64,000 bases of DNA, taken from contig NZ_FJUR01000002.1 in assembly GCF_900067135.1 (NCBI RefSeq), positions 981,501 to 1,045,500 of the forward strand, read 5' to 3'. Shown here in pieces: positions 24,981 through 35,201 of the stretch (its first letter is position 1; each line of letters starts with the position of its first letter). The stretch comes from Rhizobium sp. 9140 (GTDB lineage: Bacteria > Pseudomonadota > Alphaproteobacteria > Rhizobiales > Rhizobiaceae). The notes beneath the pieces are model-generated. The model was not told the DNA's origin. It did no database searches and was given only the letters and a program-made list of their open reading frames with translations. A program made the translations under genes and the position numbers.

Positions 24981-26228
24981 TCACTTGAGTTCTAAACCTG
25001 CGCGCCTTAATGCACTTTTAAAGTTATTGAATCTGTCCATATATTTTTCACGAAAATATGACAGCCTCTGGTCGGAGAATTTGTCTGATATTATATCCGG
25101 AATGTTTACAGCGTCGAAACTGCTTGCGTTTATTGTCGGCGCACCTATAAATGACGCCAATTCTGCAGCTCTAAGGTCTTCAGTGAGGAAAACGGCTGGC
25201 TTCCCTACCTGCATACATGCAACACCGCCGTGAAAGCGATCACCAATGTAGAGATCATACGATTCCATTGCTTTTCGCCAGCTAATCGTATCTCTAAAGT
25301 AATAATACTTTGAAAATCTGAACTCTCTCCCCGACAACGAAGATAAATATCGATTTATATAATGTTTATCGATTGTATTGCTAATTTTATCATATAGACC
25401 GAAGGTAAAATCAGGGGCGAAAATTTCTCCACTCAAAGATTCATGCATATTGTAGCCAGGCAGTTCTGCTTGGAAAACATAGGCTGAGTCAAATTTGTTT
25501 GCAATATCTTCGACAGCTTTAGCTCTCTGCAATCCATCAAGCAAAGACTGCTTTGTGATGTGCCCCGCGGTCGCTATCTTTTTTATCGTAGTGGGCGAAG
25601 TGATAGCCATGACTTGCCGCGGGAAAGCGTAAAGACTCGGGCAACCAATTTCGTCGTGATTATGCAGCCCTAGGTTGTTTAAAGCCTCCGAGGTTTGAGG
25701 GCCGCGTGTCCCAAACAAGGATGCTTTTTTGTCCATCAAGCGAAGGAAATCTCCGGTTCCTTGAGTCAAATCGGCAAACGACTGGGGTGCCGCGTCTTGC
25801 ACGCCAGCTCCAAAGAGATAAAAATCCACACCACATAAACTAGATAGAAAATCAGTAACAACTCTAAAATTCGTTTCCTTCTGAATAAAGTTTGCTTCTG
25901 AAATAACGATTGCATCATAATTCAATTCTATATGTTTCTTTAGCTCATCTTTCCTTTGGCTCGCCGAAATTGTCGGCCAGAGACGCATATGCTTCGACTC
26001 AGCAGCATTACAATCAATAATTTTAGACGGCGCTTCCCAATGAAAAAAGTTACCTGTATTTCCACCAGAGTCGCGATCAACCGACATCAGTGAGGCCAGC
26101 CCCCCGGTTGAGAGCCGATACTCTAACCAATCAGAATTGTCATCACCGTCCAAAGCTCCGAATGGAACCGTATTAAAAAGTATGCGCGGAAGTTTTCTAT
26201 TTGGCACACCCACCTCCCTGTCGATCAT
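24981..26228 (-). CDS. Polysaccharide pyruvyl transferase family protein
   Basis: 415 residues from ATG 26228. That ATG has no ribosome site, and the GTG at 26207 (residue 8), 5-6 bp after AGGGAGG, may be the true start. The C-terminal part has YDLYIGDRFHGGVACMQVG, then VFLTEDLRAAELASFIGAP, the signature of the PS_pyruv_trans fold (GxRxH...A...G.P). An FGTRGPQTSEALNNLG segment in the middle also fits. These enzymes move pyruvate from phosphoenolpyruvate to sugar hydroxyls of exopolysaccharides, giving acidic ketals. It lies 73 bp downstream of the large glycosyltransferase, in the same AT-rich island. Confidence 0.85.
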   Translation of the reverse strand: MIDREVGVPNRKLPRILFNTVPFGALDGDDNSDWLEYRLSTGGLASLMSVDRDSGGNTGNFFHWEAPSKIIDCNAAESKHMRLWPTISASQRKDELKKHIELNYDAIVISEANFIQKETNFRVVTDFLSSLCGVDFYLFGAGVQDAAPQSFADLTQGTGDFLRLMDKKASLFGTRGPQTSEALNNLGLHNHDEIGCPSLYAFPRQVMAITSPTTIKKIATAGHITKQSLLDGLQRAKAVEDIANKFDSAYVFQAELPGYNMHESLSGEIFAPDFTFGLYDKISNTIDKHYINRYLSSLSGREFRFSKYYYFRDTISWRKAMESYDLYIGDRFHGGVACMQVGKPAVFLTEDLRAAELASFIGAPTINASSFDAVNIPDIISDKFSDQRLSYFREKYMDRFNNFKSALRRAGLELK

Positions 26229-26301
26229 TTTCTGAAAATACTATTTTTGCCCTAAGGGATCTATATAATATCTTCTGATTTATAACCGCCCATTAATACA
26301 A

Positions 26302-29300
26302 TCATCGACTCGCTGACGCGGCATCTTCCCGCAAGACGTGATCAATCTCAAATTCAAGTTCAAAGCCGGCATGTTTGTCTATTTTGTATCGCTCCATCTC
26401 ACCTCTCTGACGGCCAAGCTGCCAGCCCATAAGCTGGGCTGCGCCGTTACGCTTTTGCCCGTCGATCTCTTCACGGCTAAGACCATACTTTATGCCAAGA
26501 CGCTCCGCTTGAGCATCACGTGCAGATATTTCCTGATCAATATTCGGCACGCTTATGTTGTAGCCGAAGTACTTTCTGTAAAACCAAGCCTCTATATCTG
26601 CCCGCTCCAAGGTCTCTTCATAGTTATATTCATGTGAGTGCTGGACGATTGCATTTGGGCAGTAGACCTTGCTCCAACCGCGTAAAATCGCTTGCTGTGC
26701 CCATAGCTGATCCTCCCCATAAATGATTTCCGGGTACGGTAGCTCGTTCCATGCGTCCCGACGCATGCAGGAGTTGTTGTCACTGTAAAAATGTAGGATT
26801 TGTCGCCATCCTAGATCACCCGAGTTCCACTTATCCAAATCAGTATATTTAGACATCAATAGCGGGAAACGGTCGAAGCCTGCAAAATGATTACGCATCT
26901 CCATTTTGGTCGAAACACTGGCGGTCCGATGCGCCAAATGTTTTCCGAAACCGCCACGCGCGTCCGGGAATTTTTCCATCGTCGACACGAAGTTGTAAAG
27001 CCAAAAACAATCTAAAGGCACGGCATCCTGGGTAAGAAACACCACATATTCGCCACTCGAATTTGCTACCCCAAGATTCCGAGTGCGTCCATGTTGGAAA
27101 TCCTTTTTCGGGATTTCAATGGTTTTCGCGAAAGGCAACTTCTTGGCAGCGATCAAGGTGTTATCAGTAGAACCGCTATCGACTACAATCAACTCAAAGG
27201 GCCATTGCGCTTTTTGTCCCTCTAGTCGCTGAATTATCTCTTCAAACCTCTGCCCCCCATTAAGGGTAGGAATGATCACTGATGCTTTGACGGGTTCCTT
27301 TTTAATTAAGGCGGGAGATACCGGCCTCCGATCTTCCCATGGACCTTCTGACAGTCGTTCACGAAGGGCCGATTCTACAACCCTAGCCGCAGATTCCCAA
27401 GACGTCGATTCTGCCCATGCTTGACCACGTCGAGCAAGTTCCAAACGCTCACGCGGATTGGTCAAAAGATAACAAATTGATTCTGCGATTTTTTCCGGGA
27501 GAGGAGAGGTAAAGTAGGCAGCATCCCTGGAGATCGAGTGACGAGTACTCTCGACGTCCATTTCAATAACTGGCAAGCCGCAAGCCATCATTTCCTGCGG
27601 CACCAATGAATAGTTAGTCGCCGAGAAACATAAGCCCAGATCGCAGCTACGATAGATAGATCCGAGCTCATCAGCTGAGAGTACGCCGTGGAACGTCGAT
27701 GAAAATATAAGGTCTTCAAAAGAACGGTCGGTGCCGAAGATGTCAACGTGAAAATCAATGCCCTGTCGTGCGAGGTGTTCGAGTGCCAGCAATGCTAGCT
27801 CAACGCAACGCCTTTCTGTACCAATTCGACTGTATACTGCAATACGCGGAACTTTGTTCTTGCGATCAGCCGTTGCAGCAGCATAGTAGAAGTCTGGATC
27901 GTAAGATAAGTAGAAGTCTCGCGCCCATCGGCCGTGCTGGGTCTCTAGCATGCGACGCAGCCAGGGACTTGCGCAAATGCATGCTAGATCTAAATTATAA
28001 GTCTCTTCTGCAAGAACGCCTCGGCTCCCGCGGGCATAAAACATGGGCTCATAGTCTTGAACGAAGTAAAATCGATCTTTGAAACCTTTAGCTGTGCTTA
28101 CCAAAGCGGCCGTATCCCAGGACGTCGCAATAAGAGCGTCGCCTTGTGTCTCTACAAACTCAGGTGTAATAACCCGTAACTCCGCTTTGACGAACTGATA
28201 ATATTTTAGAATGTCGTCATAACGACTGTCGAGATTGAGTGGGTCTTTAGTGTTAATCCAAATCGTGCACCGATGGCCGAGATACTCAAGCCAGTGCACC
28301 ATGCGGAAAATTGTCATATGACCGCCGCCGCCAATGCCGTAATTTGGGATTACCCAGTGTACGTCCATGTGATTGGAGTTATAGCTGAGAACTGGATCTG
28401 CAATCGTTCCAGATTTAACATGATTAGCATCATGTAGCATTTTATCGGTTACACAAGAGATATCACGCAAGGCTTTTGGCCTGACCGCGGGAGGAAGGTT
28501 AGGATGCGTCTTGAAGCCTTGGGAACGTCCCCAAATAAGGTAATGCGTGAGGGGATCGATTTCGTATGCCTCGGCGCGCGGATAAGACTGTCGATAATAG
28601 GATGTTGAAAACCATGGTGCAGGGTCGCGGTTTTCCCGCCAACCGAACAGAAGAAAATGTTCAAGGTAATCAATGTCGGCGCCTTGGAGATCAGGTGACG
28701 AATCCCGATAAAAACCAGCGTCAAATGATTCTGCAATAATATTTTTCGACAGTAATACTCGTACATTGCCATCGGTTGCATTGAGAACGGGATCTACAGG
28801 GCGCGGTACTGATCCTTGGGTAGCCCCATTCAACAAGTAGTCGGAAAATGGATCTCGATTTGTGAAGTCCACTTTCCGATGCACTTTTTTATAAAAAGCG
28901 GTCGAGAATTGCGAGTTTGGATCTAGGTCTTCCAACCAACCGACACTTCGGTAATGCTTGAACGGATTTGCGTCGTTGGTCGTCAGTTCATTTTTTTGCG
29001 AGCGATAATAATCAACATCAAAATGAGACTCGAAGACTTTATGTGTTTCGGTATCTGCCCAACGCGAATAGCGGGCACTGCCGTCGTCCGTATGCCCCCT
29101 ACGACCTTCGGCTCTACCCCACGTCAGGTAATGTACAAAAGGATTTATGCCCGCCTTACGGACATCGGGATTACGTTCCAAATAATACTGCGTCGAAAAA
29201 TTTTTAGCTGGATTACGACCTTCTCTCCAGCCAAAAGACAGGTAGTGCAAGACAGGGTCTACATTACATCGATGTATTCGTTCATCCTCAGCCATGTACA

Positions 29301-29775
29301 TTTCGAAATCGAAGCTTCTACGTGTCAACTCGATGACGTCCAGCGAGTGTCCAGAATTCTTTGAAACGTCGCGAAAGTCGGCCTTCGGCAATCGACCTTC
29401 ATATCGCCCCCATTGGATGTAATGCAGAAAGGGCACAATGCCGGCTTCGCGTACATCTGGGCTTCGACGAAGATAGAACTTGCTAGAAAAGTCCGGATGG
29501 GGGTCGATTCCGAGTTTCCAGCCCTCACGCATGTAATGTGCGATCGGATCATCTTGGGCCGACTTATCAAGAGTCTGCTGAAGATAAAATTTAGTGTCAA
29601 AATAATTTTCTAACAGGGCATATTCGAACACAAAAGGATCGTCTGCATTATTTGATACACTTTCTTTCTCAAAATCTACAACGAAGGCTGTCGTATTCTC
29701 CAACGGATGTTGTTGCACTGGTTCCTTCGCCATAACACTCGGCCCCGTTGTAGTCTTTATCATAAGACGTTCCAT
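26302..29775 (-). CDS. Large glycosyltransferase: four-fold repeat region, WsaF-type GT and GT2 domain
   Basis: 1157 residues. Residues 59-420 contain four copies of a roughly 97-residue repeat starting at 59, 155, 252 and 351. Each copy is made of two half-units (FDxxFY...HYxxxGWxEGRxP, then FSxxYYLxxNPDV..AGINPFxHYLxWGRxEG). Residues 475-790 resemble the rhamnosyltransferase WsaF: WVIPNYGIGGGGHMTIFRMV, then SLVPQEMMACGLPVIEMD. Residues 835-1090 form a GT2 domain: ASVIIPTLNGG, LIVVDSGSTDNT, and YGEDQLWAQQAILRGW near the end. The protein would build part of a rhamnose-containing surface glycan. ATG 29775 has no good ribosome site, and ATG 29763 (residue 5) after GGAACGT is an alternative. Confidence 0.87.
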   Translation of the reverse strand: MERLMIKTTTGPSVMAKEPVQQHPLENTTAFVVDFEKESVSNNADDPFVFEYALLENYFDTKFYLQQTLDKSAQDDPIAHYMREGWKLGIDPHPDFSSKFYLRRSPDVREAGIVPFLHYIQWGRYEGRLPKADFRDVSKNSGHSLDVIELTRRSFDFEMYMAEDERIHRCNVDPVLHYLSFGWREGRNPAKNFSTQYYLERNPDVRKAGINPFVHYLTWGRAEGRRGHTDDGSARYSRWADTETHKVFESHFDVDYYRSQKNELTTNDANPFKHYRSVGWLEDLDPNSQFSTAFYKKVHRKVDFTNRDPFSDYLLNGATQGSVPRPVDPVLNATDGNVRVLLSKNIIAESFDAGFYRDSSPDLQGADIDYLEHFLLFGWRENRDPAPWFSTSYYRQSYPRAEAYEIDPLTHYLIWGRSQGFKTHPNLPPAVRPKALRDISCVTDKMLHDANHVKSGTIADPVLSYNSNHMDVHWVIPNYGIGGGGHMTIFRMVHWLEYLGHRCTIWINTKDPLNLDSRYDDILKYYQFVKAELRVITPEFVETQGDALIATSWDTAALVSTAKGFKDRFYFVQDYEPMFYARGSRGVLAEETYNLDLACICASPWLRRMLETQHGRWARDFYLSYDPDFYYAAATADRKNKVPRIAVYSRIGTERRCVELALLALEHLARQGIDFHVDIFGTDRSFEDLIFSSTFHGVLSADELGSIYRSCDLGLCFSATNYSLVPQEMMACGLPVIEMDVESTRHSISRDAAYFTSPLPEKIAESICYLLTNPRERLELARRGQAWAESTSWESAARVVESALRERLSEGPWEDRRPVSPALIKKEPVKASVIIPTLNGGQRFEEIIQRLEGQKAQWPFELIVVDSGSTDNTLIAAKKLPFAKTIEIPKKDFQHGRTRNLGVANSSGEYVVFLTQDAVPLDCFWLYNFVSTMEKFPDARGGFGKHLAHRTASVSTKMEMRNHFAGFDRFPLLMSKYTDLDKWNSGDLGWRQILHFYSDNNSCMRRDAWNELPYPEIIYGEDQLWAQQAILRGWSKVYCPNAIVQHSHEYNYEETLERADIEAWFYRKYFGYNISVPNIDQEISARDAQAERLGIKYGLSREEIDGQKRNGAAQLMGWQLGRQRGEMERYKIDKHAGFELEFEIDHVLREDAASASR

Positions 29776-30508
29776 TTATGTTCATGGACAGACCCTTAAG
29801 GCCCTGTTTTTTCTAATTCTCGTTAGCAAGACATTGATTTCAAAAGACTTAAATTCCGCTGCTGAGATTTTCAGAAGTGCCCACATAGTTCTGAAAGCCA
29901 CTTCTTCATAAAACTAGCGCTGACGCAACTCCAAACTTGGACATCTGTGTTTACAGGCTGCCTGTCGGTTTCCACGCTGAACTGATACAGTGCTCAATGA
30001 TCAAAACTCATGGGCCCATTTGCGGTGACCGATGCAAAGCTGACGCAAATCATCAGCCGTGTAGTGCTGACGGATATTGACGGGCATTCCCATGGCGAAA
30101 TCTCCTTCCGCGATGTTTAATCATGGTTTGCCTGAAAACGGAATCCCGAGAGTCAATTTGATCGGGCGTCGGTATTCCCTATCCGCACGGCTCGCCAAGA
30201 CCGAAGCGGAACGCGACACTCTGCTGTCGCGGGTGGAAAGGATCGATCAGCTCCGCAAAGCTTTGGCACTTTTGGAAAACTGCTGCGAGCAGTTGGTGGC
30301 AACGAGATCCGATGAAATCTACACAACCGTGATGGATGGCGGTTAAGCGCAGACTTTGCATGAAATAGACACCGCACGTCGCAACGCCCTCAAAGACCCA
30401 AACGACGGAAACTGAGAAGCTGAAACCGAGCGAGCGTTTCCGTCAAGACCCGCTGTTGACCCGCCGGCGCGACATGACCGAAGATAACGACCTCTCGTTT
30501 TCAGTCTA
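29776..30508. other. Intergenic stretch between glycan genes and IS630
   Basis: About 730 bp. It holds the promoter region of the leftward glycosyltransferase, an uncertain short gene (30092-30346) and, on the minus strand at 30011-30094, a 28-codon frame (VNIRQHYTADDLRQLCIGHR) that looks like the start of a real protein but stops at once. I do not recognise it. Composition shifts from AT-rich to mixed near 29950. Confidence 0.4.
30092..30346 (+). CDS. Hypothetical small protein, coiled-coil-like
   Basis: 84 residues from ATG 30092. The middle (LSARLAKTEAERDTLLSRVE, then IDQLRKALALLENC) has heptad character, as in a coiled coil. No ribosome site precedes the ATG and no family is recognised. 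It may be a chance frame or a decayed gene. Confidence 0.25.
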   Translation: MAKSPSAMFNHGLPENGIPRVNLIGRRYSLSARLAKTEAERDTLLSRVERIDQLRKALALLENCCEQLVATRSDEIYTTVMDGG

Positions 30509-31645
30509 GTGCACCGACTCATACAGACGGTACAGGCAGTTCGTCGATCTTTGCGAAAATGTCGTTGGCGGATTTTGTCCAGACGAAGGGTCTGGGATCG
30601 GCGTTCTGTCGCTTGATATAATCGCGGATTGTTTTTTGCAGATCAGGCACGGATTTGAACACGCCCCTTCGCAGTGCTCTTCTGGTGAGAGCTGAAAAGA
30701 AGTTCTCGACCGCATTGAGCCACGATGCGGATGTCGGGGTGAAATGGAAGGTCCATCGGGGATGATCGGCCAGCCATTCGAGCACCTTGGGATGCTTGTG
30801 GGTCGCGTAATTGTCGAGAATGGCATGGACGACCTTTCCTGCCGGCACGGCTTTATCCACCGCATTGAGAAAGCGGATGAATTCCTGGTGGCGATGGCGG
30901 GACATGCATCGCCCCAGCACGGTTCCATCGAGGACATTGAGGGCGGCGAACAGGGTGGTGGTGCCATTGCGCTTGTAATCGTGGGTCATGGTGGCGCATT
31001 TTCCGGGTTTGAGCGGCAGTCCCGGCTGTGTGCGATCGAGTGCCTGAATCTGGCTCTTCTCATCGATGGAGACGACAATCGCATGGGCCGGCGGGCTCAT
31101 ATAGAGGCCGACAATGTCCTCCACCTTCTCGGCGAAGGCGGGGTCGCTGGATTTCTTGAATGTGCGCAGGCGATGGGGCTGGAGACGATGAGCCTCCCAT
31201 ATGCGCTGGACAGACCGCAACGAGATACCAATGATGCCGGCGACAGCACGCCCGGTCCATTGTGTGATCGAACCGGGTGGCTCCGAGCAGGTCAGCGCCA
31301 GCACGCGCGCCGTAACGCTGGTGCCAAGGGAGCCTTGCCGGGCGGCCGTGTCTTGTCGCGGATCAGGCCTTCGGGACCCTCTTCGCCAAACCGCTGCTGC
31401 CAGCGCCAGACGCAGGGCCGACTGACCCCGACACGCCGGGCAACATCCTGCACGGTCAGACGTTCCGCCGAAAACAGAATGATCCTGGCCCGCTGAACGT
31501 GTTTGAGCGGACGATTGCGATCCGACACGATCACTTCAAGCTGAAGGCGGTCGGCAGGGTTCAGAAGAATACAAACGGTCTGGGACATAAACCCAGATTC
31601 GCACATCTAAACGCAAATGTGAATCTTATGAATGCGTCATTGCAC
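30509..31645 (-). mobile_element. IS630-family element with frameshifted transposase
   Basis: 1137 bp, flanked by TA at 30507-30508 and 31646-31647 (the IS630 target). The ends share GTGCA..GAC..CATA (GTGCACCGACTCATACAG left; GTGCAATGACGCATTCATAAG right, reversed). A remnant of the same element lies at 15424, so two copies bracketed the right side of the glycan island. It contains one transposase gene in two frames. Confidence 0.85.
30519..31588 (-). pseudogene. IS630-family transposase in two frames
   Basis: The first part, from ATG 31588 (MSQTVCILLNPADR...), carries the helix-turn-helix TVQDVARRVGVSRPCVWRWQ. It ends APALRRACWR and a stop at 31292. The second part, open from 31304, reads VLALTCSEPPGSITQWTGRA. 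It carries the DDE domain: VVSIDEKSQIQALDRTQPG, AILDNYATHKHPKVLEWL and TSASWLNAVENFFSALTRR. One missing base in the CGGCGCGCGTGC stretch near 31303 explains the break. Some IS630 elements use programmed shifting, but no slippery A-rich run is seen here, so mutation is more likely. Confidence 0.8.
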
Positions 31646-31647
31646 TA

Positions 31648-32434
31648 GCGTTGATCGCCAGAAACACATCGGAAGCGCCAGCGATCCTGTGCGCCTGTCC
31701 TGCATGTTCAGTCTCACGAGATGCAGCATTCCACAGGCATCTGAGATCAAAAGGTGGAAGGTAGGCGCGTGCTGGCCTACAGCAAACCGTTCCGCCATTG
31801 CCTCGATACTCTCGCGGTCGCCGGGGCCAATCGGTTTGATGACGTATGGCAGGCACATCTGTCGTCGCTTCTTATGTCCCATTATTGAAAAACGGCATTC
31901 ATAAATGCTTAGAGCGCCGTACTCCAATCTGTCATGCCGCACGCTAACAGAAGAAGAGCGGAGATCATCTCAACGAGCCTTATCTGAATTTGCCACAGCG
32001 GGCCGAATTCCCATGACCTAATTTGCGCGGGATACTGGTCGATCACGTTGAAGGCGAACAATCTTCTTGCGTTTAAAAGTTTCGCAAAACTGCCCTCTCG
32101 AACCCAGGACAAGTCAAACAGCCTTTGCTCTTCGATCCCACGTCAAGCTCCTGCATAATCCATGGTCCTCGCCATGGCCGAAAATGGCATCCAGCGGTTC
32201 AGATCTATAGAATAACGTCAATGGCCATGACCGGCTCGACCGACATGAGTACGCCCGCAGCTCCGTCCCATTGTATTGCCTGCAGGTTTCGCCCGAGCAA
32301 ATCGCTCCCTTCCAGCGCTTTTTTGAGCGGCCAACGACACTCGGGCCGCTCGCCCAGTTGATTATGCCGTCCTCTCGACAAGACACCCTGCCTACCGTCA
32401 TTGGTCAAGCAGCGCTCAAGAGCTGCGCCCGCGT
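31648..32434. other. Intergenic stretch between IS630 and the chemotaxis genes, no gene recognised
   Basis: About 790 bp with several short open frames on the minus strand. One at 31637-31942 is truncated by the IS630 end (its last residues come from the IS), with a middle part VIKPIGPGDRESIEAMAERF. Another at 32205-32408 ends LLGRNLQAIQWDGAAGVLMS. Both have protein-like composition but no recognisable family, and may be decayed genes. No RNA or repeat was identified. Confidence 0.35.
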
Positions 32435-32929
32435 TTATGCGACGCTGCGCTCCGGCAGGGTGGTTCCTGCAAGCGCCGGTCCACTGTCCGAAAATAGCCG
32501 GGCAAGGTCGATGATGACGACGAAGCCGGTTTCGCGGCGCACCACGCCGCGGATGTAGTCCGAGCGCCAGCGCACGCCGATGTCGGGTGCTTACTCGATG
32601 CTGTCGCGCCGGAAGGGCGTCACCTCGAACACCTTGTCGGCCACCAGCCCCAGCGCGAGATCCTTCTCGCCCAGGGGAATGTCGAGCACCAGAATGCGGG
32701 TGTGCGGCGTGCGCACGGTGGGCGTCATGCCCAGCCGCAGGCGCAGGTCGATGATCGGTACGCCCTGACCGCGCACGTCGCGCAGGCCCATCAGGTAGTC
32801 GGGCCCGTGCGGGATCTTGAACGGGTCCTCGTGGTCCAGGATCTCCCGGACCACGGTGACGGGAACGGCAAACAGCTCTTCCCCGAGGCTGAAGGTGACG
32901 AACTGGGACTCCGCCGGCATATGGTCCAT
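32435..32929 (-). pseudogene. cheW: CheW chemotaxis coupling protein with in-frame stop
   Basis: Starts at ATG 32929, one base after the MCP stop. The first 112 codons give most of a CheW domain: FVTFSLGEELFAVPVTVVRE, YLMGLRDVRGQGVPIIDLRL, and LGLVADKVFEVTPFRRDSIE. A TAA follows at 32593-32591. The same frame then continues for 51 codons (APDIGVRWRSDYIRGVVRRE, then GFVVIIDLARLF) to a stop at 32437. This matches the C-terminus of the neighbouring CheW (VGMRWRADFIDCLVKRNGQF). A single GAA to TAA change would create the stop. The protein loses its last beta strands and is probably inactive, unless the base is a sequencing error. Confidence 0.85.
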
Positions 32930-32930
32930 A

Positions 32931-34634
32931 TCAGGCGCTCTGCTTGAAGTCGGCGTCGTCAGCGTCGGGGCCGCCCATCGACATATCCAGCGCAAAACCC
33001 TTCACGCGGGCCTGCTGGGCAGAAACGCTCTGGCGGGGGGCGGCGGCGGCCGGCTTGCGCGGGGCGGCTGACGGGCGAGACGGTGCCGCATGATGCGCAG
33101 CCCGCTGGGGAGCGGCGGCGACCGGGGCCGGCTTGTGAGAGACGTTGTCCACCCGGAAAAAGGCGATGGAGGCCTGAAGCTCCTCGGCCTGGGCGGCCAG
33201 CTCTTCGGATGTCGCCGACATCTGCTCGGAGGCACCGGCATTCTGCTGCGTCACCTTGTCGAGCTGCTGGATCGCCTCGTTGATCTGCGAGGCCCCGATG
33301 TCCTGCTCGCGGCAGGCAGCGGAGATCTCGGCGATCAGTTCGGCCGTCTTGCGGATGTCGGGCACGAGGCGTCCGAGCATGTCGCCGGCTTCGGTCGCCA
33401 CCTGCACCGTCTCGCCGGAGAGACCGCTGATTTCGGCGGCCGCCGCCTGGCTGCGTTCGGCCAGCTTGCGCACTTCGGAGGCAACGACGGCAAAGCCCTT
33501 GCCATGTTCGCCGGCACGAGCCGCTTCCACGGCGGCGTTCAGCGCCAGCAGATCGGTCTGGCGGGCGATTTCCTGAACGATGGAGATCTTCTCGGCAATG
33601 GTGCGCATGGCGACGACGGCGCGGGCGACGGCGGCACCGCTGGCTTCGGCGTCTTTCGACGACTGGCGGGCGATCTTCTCGGTCTGGGCGGCATTGTCGG
33701 CGTTCTGCTTGATGTTGGCGGCCATCTCCTCCATCGAGGCGGAGGCTTCCTCGGCGGACGAGGCCTGCTCGGTCGCGCCCTGGCTCAGCTGTTCCGAGCT
33801 CGAGGACAGTTCCTGGCTGCCCGAGGAGACGTTGTCGGAGGCCGACAGCGCATCGCCGACGACGCCGCGAAGGCGTTCGACCATGGCGTTGACGTGGGAG
33901 AGCATCTCGCCAATCTCGTCCTTCGAACCGACGACGGCAAGCTGCGTCAGATCGCCTTCCGCCACGCTACGAACAGCCGTAGATGCGCGGGCCAGACCGC
34001 GGCTGATGGTGATGGAGATCCAGACGGCAGCACCGATTGCGATCAGCGACGCGACCGCGGCTAGGGCGATCATGACGGTCCGGGTCGTCTCATAAAGAGC
34101 GTCTGCCGCCTGATCGGCATCGGCAAGCTGCGTCTTGGACAGTTCCACGAGTTCGGCCACTGAGGCGTCGATCACATTGGCAAGCTCGCGGCCTTCCGTG
34201 ATCGACAGACGAAGCGCCTGATCCGCGGAACCGGCTTCCATCATGGCATAGATGCGGCGGTTGACGTCCTCAGATTTCGCACCGAGCTCCTTGATCGCCA
34301 TCCACTTCGGACGACCTTCCGCGCTGGCGATCGCCAGTGCCTTGCCCAGCGTCTCGTTCATATGGGCGAAAGCCTTCGTGCTCTTGGTGTTGGCGGCTGC
34401 AAGCTCGGTCGGCGTGTTGGTCGTCAGCATGTTCTTCTGCTGACGGATGCCTTCAAGCTGCGAGATGTTGAGGCTCTGCGCGAACTCGAGCCGCGTGACC
34501 GGGCCGGCGAGAACGTCACTCATCGACTGATTGAGATTCGAAAGGCTGTACAGGGCATAGCCTGCCGTACCCACCATCAGAACGATGAGAAAGGTAAAGG
34601 CGGTGGCGAGCTTCATTTTCAGCGTGAAGGTCAT
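32931..34634 (-). CDS. Methyl-accepting chemotaxis protein
   Basis: 567 residues. A membrane helix at 7-30 ([20 protein letters not shown]), a four-helix-bundle sensory domain (about 35-190) of the 4HB_MCP type in the periplasm, a second helix at about 190-215, a HAMP domain ([20 protein letters not shown]), then the long coiled-coil signalling domain. The hairpin tip is [44 protein letters not shown], the universal CheA/CheW contact. The C-terminal tail is Ala/Pro-rich and ends without a CheR-binding pentapeptide. It lies between two cheW genes on the same strand (45 bp after one, 1 bp before the other), suggesting a dedicated receptor-CheW unit. No cheA or cheY is in the window. Confidence 0.93.
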   Translation of the reverse strand: MTFTLKMKLATAFTFLIVLMVGTAGYALYSLSNLNQSMSDVLAGPVTRLEFAQSLNISQLEGIRQQKNMLTTNTPTELAAANTKSTKAFAHMNETLGKALAIASAEGRPKWMAIKELGAKSEDVNRRIYAMMEAGSADQALRLSITEGRELANVIDASVAELVELSKTQLADADQAADALYETTRTVMIALAAVASLIAIGAAVWISITISRGLARASTAVRSVAEGDLTQLAVVGSKDEIGEMLSHVNAMVERLRGVVGDALSASDNVSSGSQELSSSSEQLSQGATEQASSAEEASASMEEMAANIKQNADNAAQTEKIARQSSKDAEASGAAVARAVVAMRTIAEKISIVQEIARQTDLLALNAAVEAARAGEHGKGFAVVASEVRKLAERSQAAAAEISGLSGETVQVATEAGDMLGRLVPDIRKTAELIAEISAACREQDIGASQINEAIQQLDKVTQQNAGASEQMSATSEELAAQAEELQASIAFFRVDNVSHKPAPVAAAPQRAAHHAAPSRPSAAPRKPAAAAPRQSVSAQQARVKGFALDMSMGGPDADDADFKQSA

Positions 34635-34679
34635 GATTTCGATCCGATGTTGCCGATAGACGGAGGAGGGAATGCGATC

Positions 34680-35165
34680 TTAGTGGGAGGCAAAGATCTT
34701 CTTGAGGTGTGGCACGATGATGAACTGGCCGTTTCGCTTGACGAGGCAGTCGATGAAATCCGCCCGCCAGCGCATGCCGACGCTTGGCGGCGGTTCGCTG
34801 GATGCCTGGGCAAGGGTGGTCACCTCGTAGACCTTGTCGGTACGGATGCCGACGAGGCAGAGCTCGCCGTCGATGTCGAGCTGGACGACGATGATGCGGC
34901 TGTCGATGGTCGTTTCGCCCGCCTCCATACCGAAGGCGAGGCGAATGTCGGCCAGCGGAATGACCTTGCCGCGGAAATTGATGACGCCGCCGAGAAAGGC
35001 CTTGGAGCCGGGCACACGCGTTTCGGGCAGGAGGTCCAGGATCTCCTGCACCGTCATGGCCTCAATGGCGAAGGTTTCGCCATTGAGATTGAACGTCAGC
35101 ACGGACATCTCGTCTTGCCCGTTCCACGTGCTGGAAACGTCGCTTCGGGTAAGCTGCAGGCTCAT
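34680..35165 (-). CDS. cheW: CheW chemotaxis coupling protein
   Basis: 161 residues from ATG 35165, or 142 from ATG 35108 (VLTFNLNGETFAIEAMTVQE), which is nearer the usual CheW start; neither has a strong ribosome site. The fold is a complete CheW domain: FLGGVINFRGKVIPLADIRL, RIIVVQLDIDGELCLVGIRT, and the last strands VGMRWRADFIDCLVKRNGQF. CheW links receptors to the kinase CheA. It is the first gene of a leftward cheW-mcp-cheW unit, and the intact member of the pair. Confidence 0.9.
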   Translation of the reverse strand: MSLQLTRSDVSSTWNGQDEMSVLTFNLNGETFAIEAMTVQEILDLLPETRVPGSKAFLGGVINFRGKVIPLADIRLAFGMEAGETTIDSRIIVVQLDIDGELCLVGIRTDKVYEVTTLAQASSEPPPSVGMRWRADFIDCLVKRNGQFIIVPHLKKIFASH

Positions 35166-35201
35166 ACGACTGCGCGCACCTGCGCCTCCTGTCCAGCGCA
35201 T

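Noticed and set aside
32114..32401. 95-residue minus-strand frame
   Set aside because: Basic, Cys- and Ser-rich with no protein-like pattern; overlaps another short frame of better composition.
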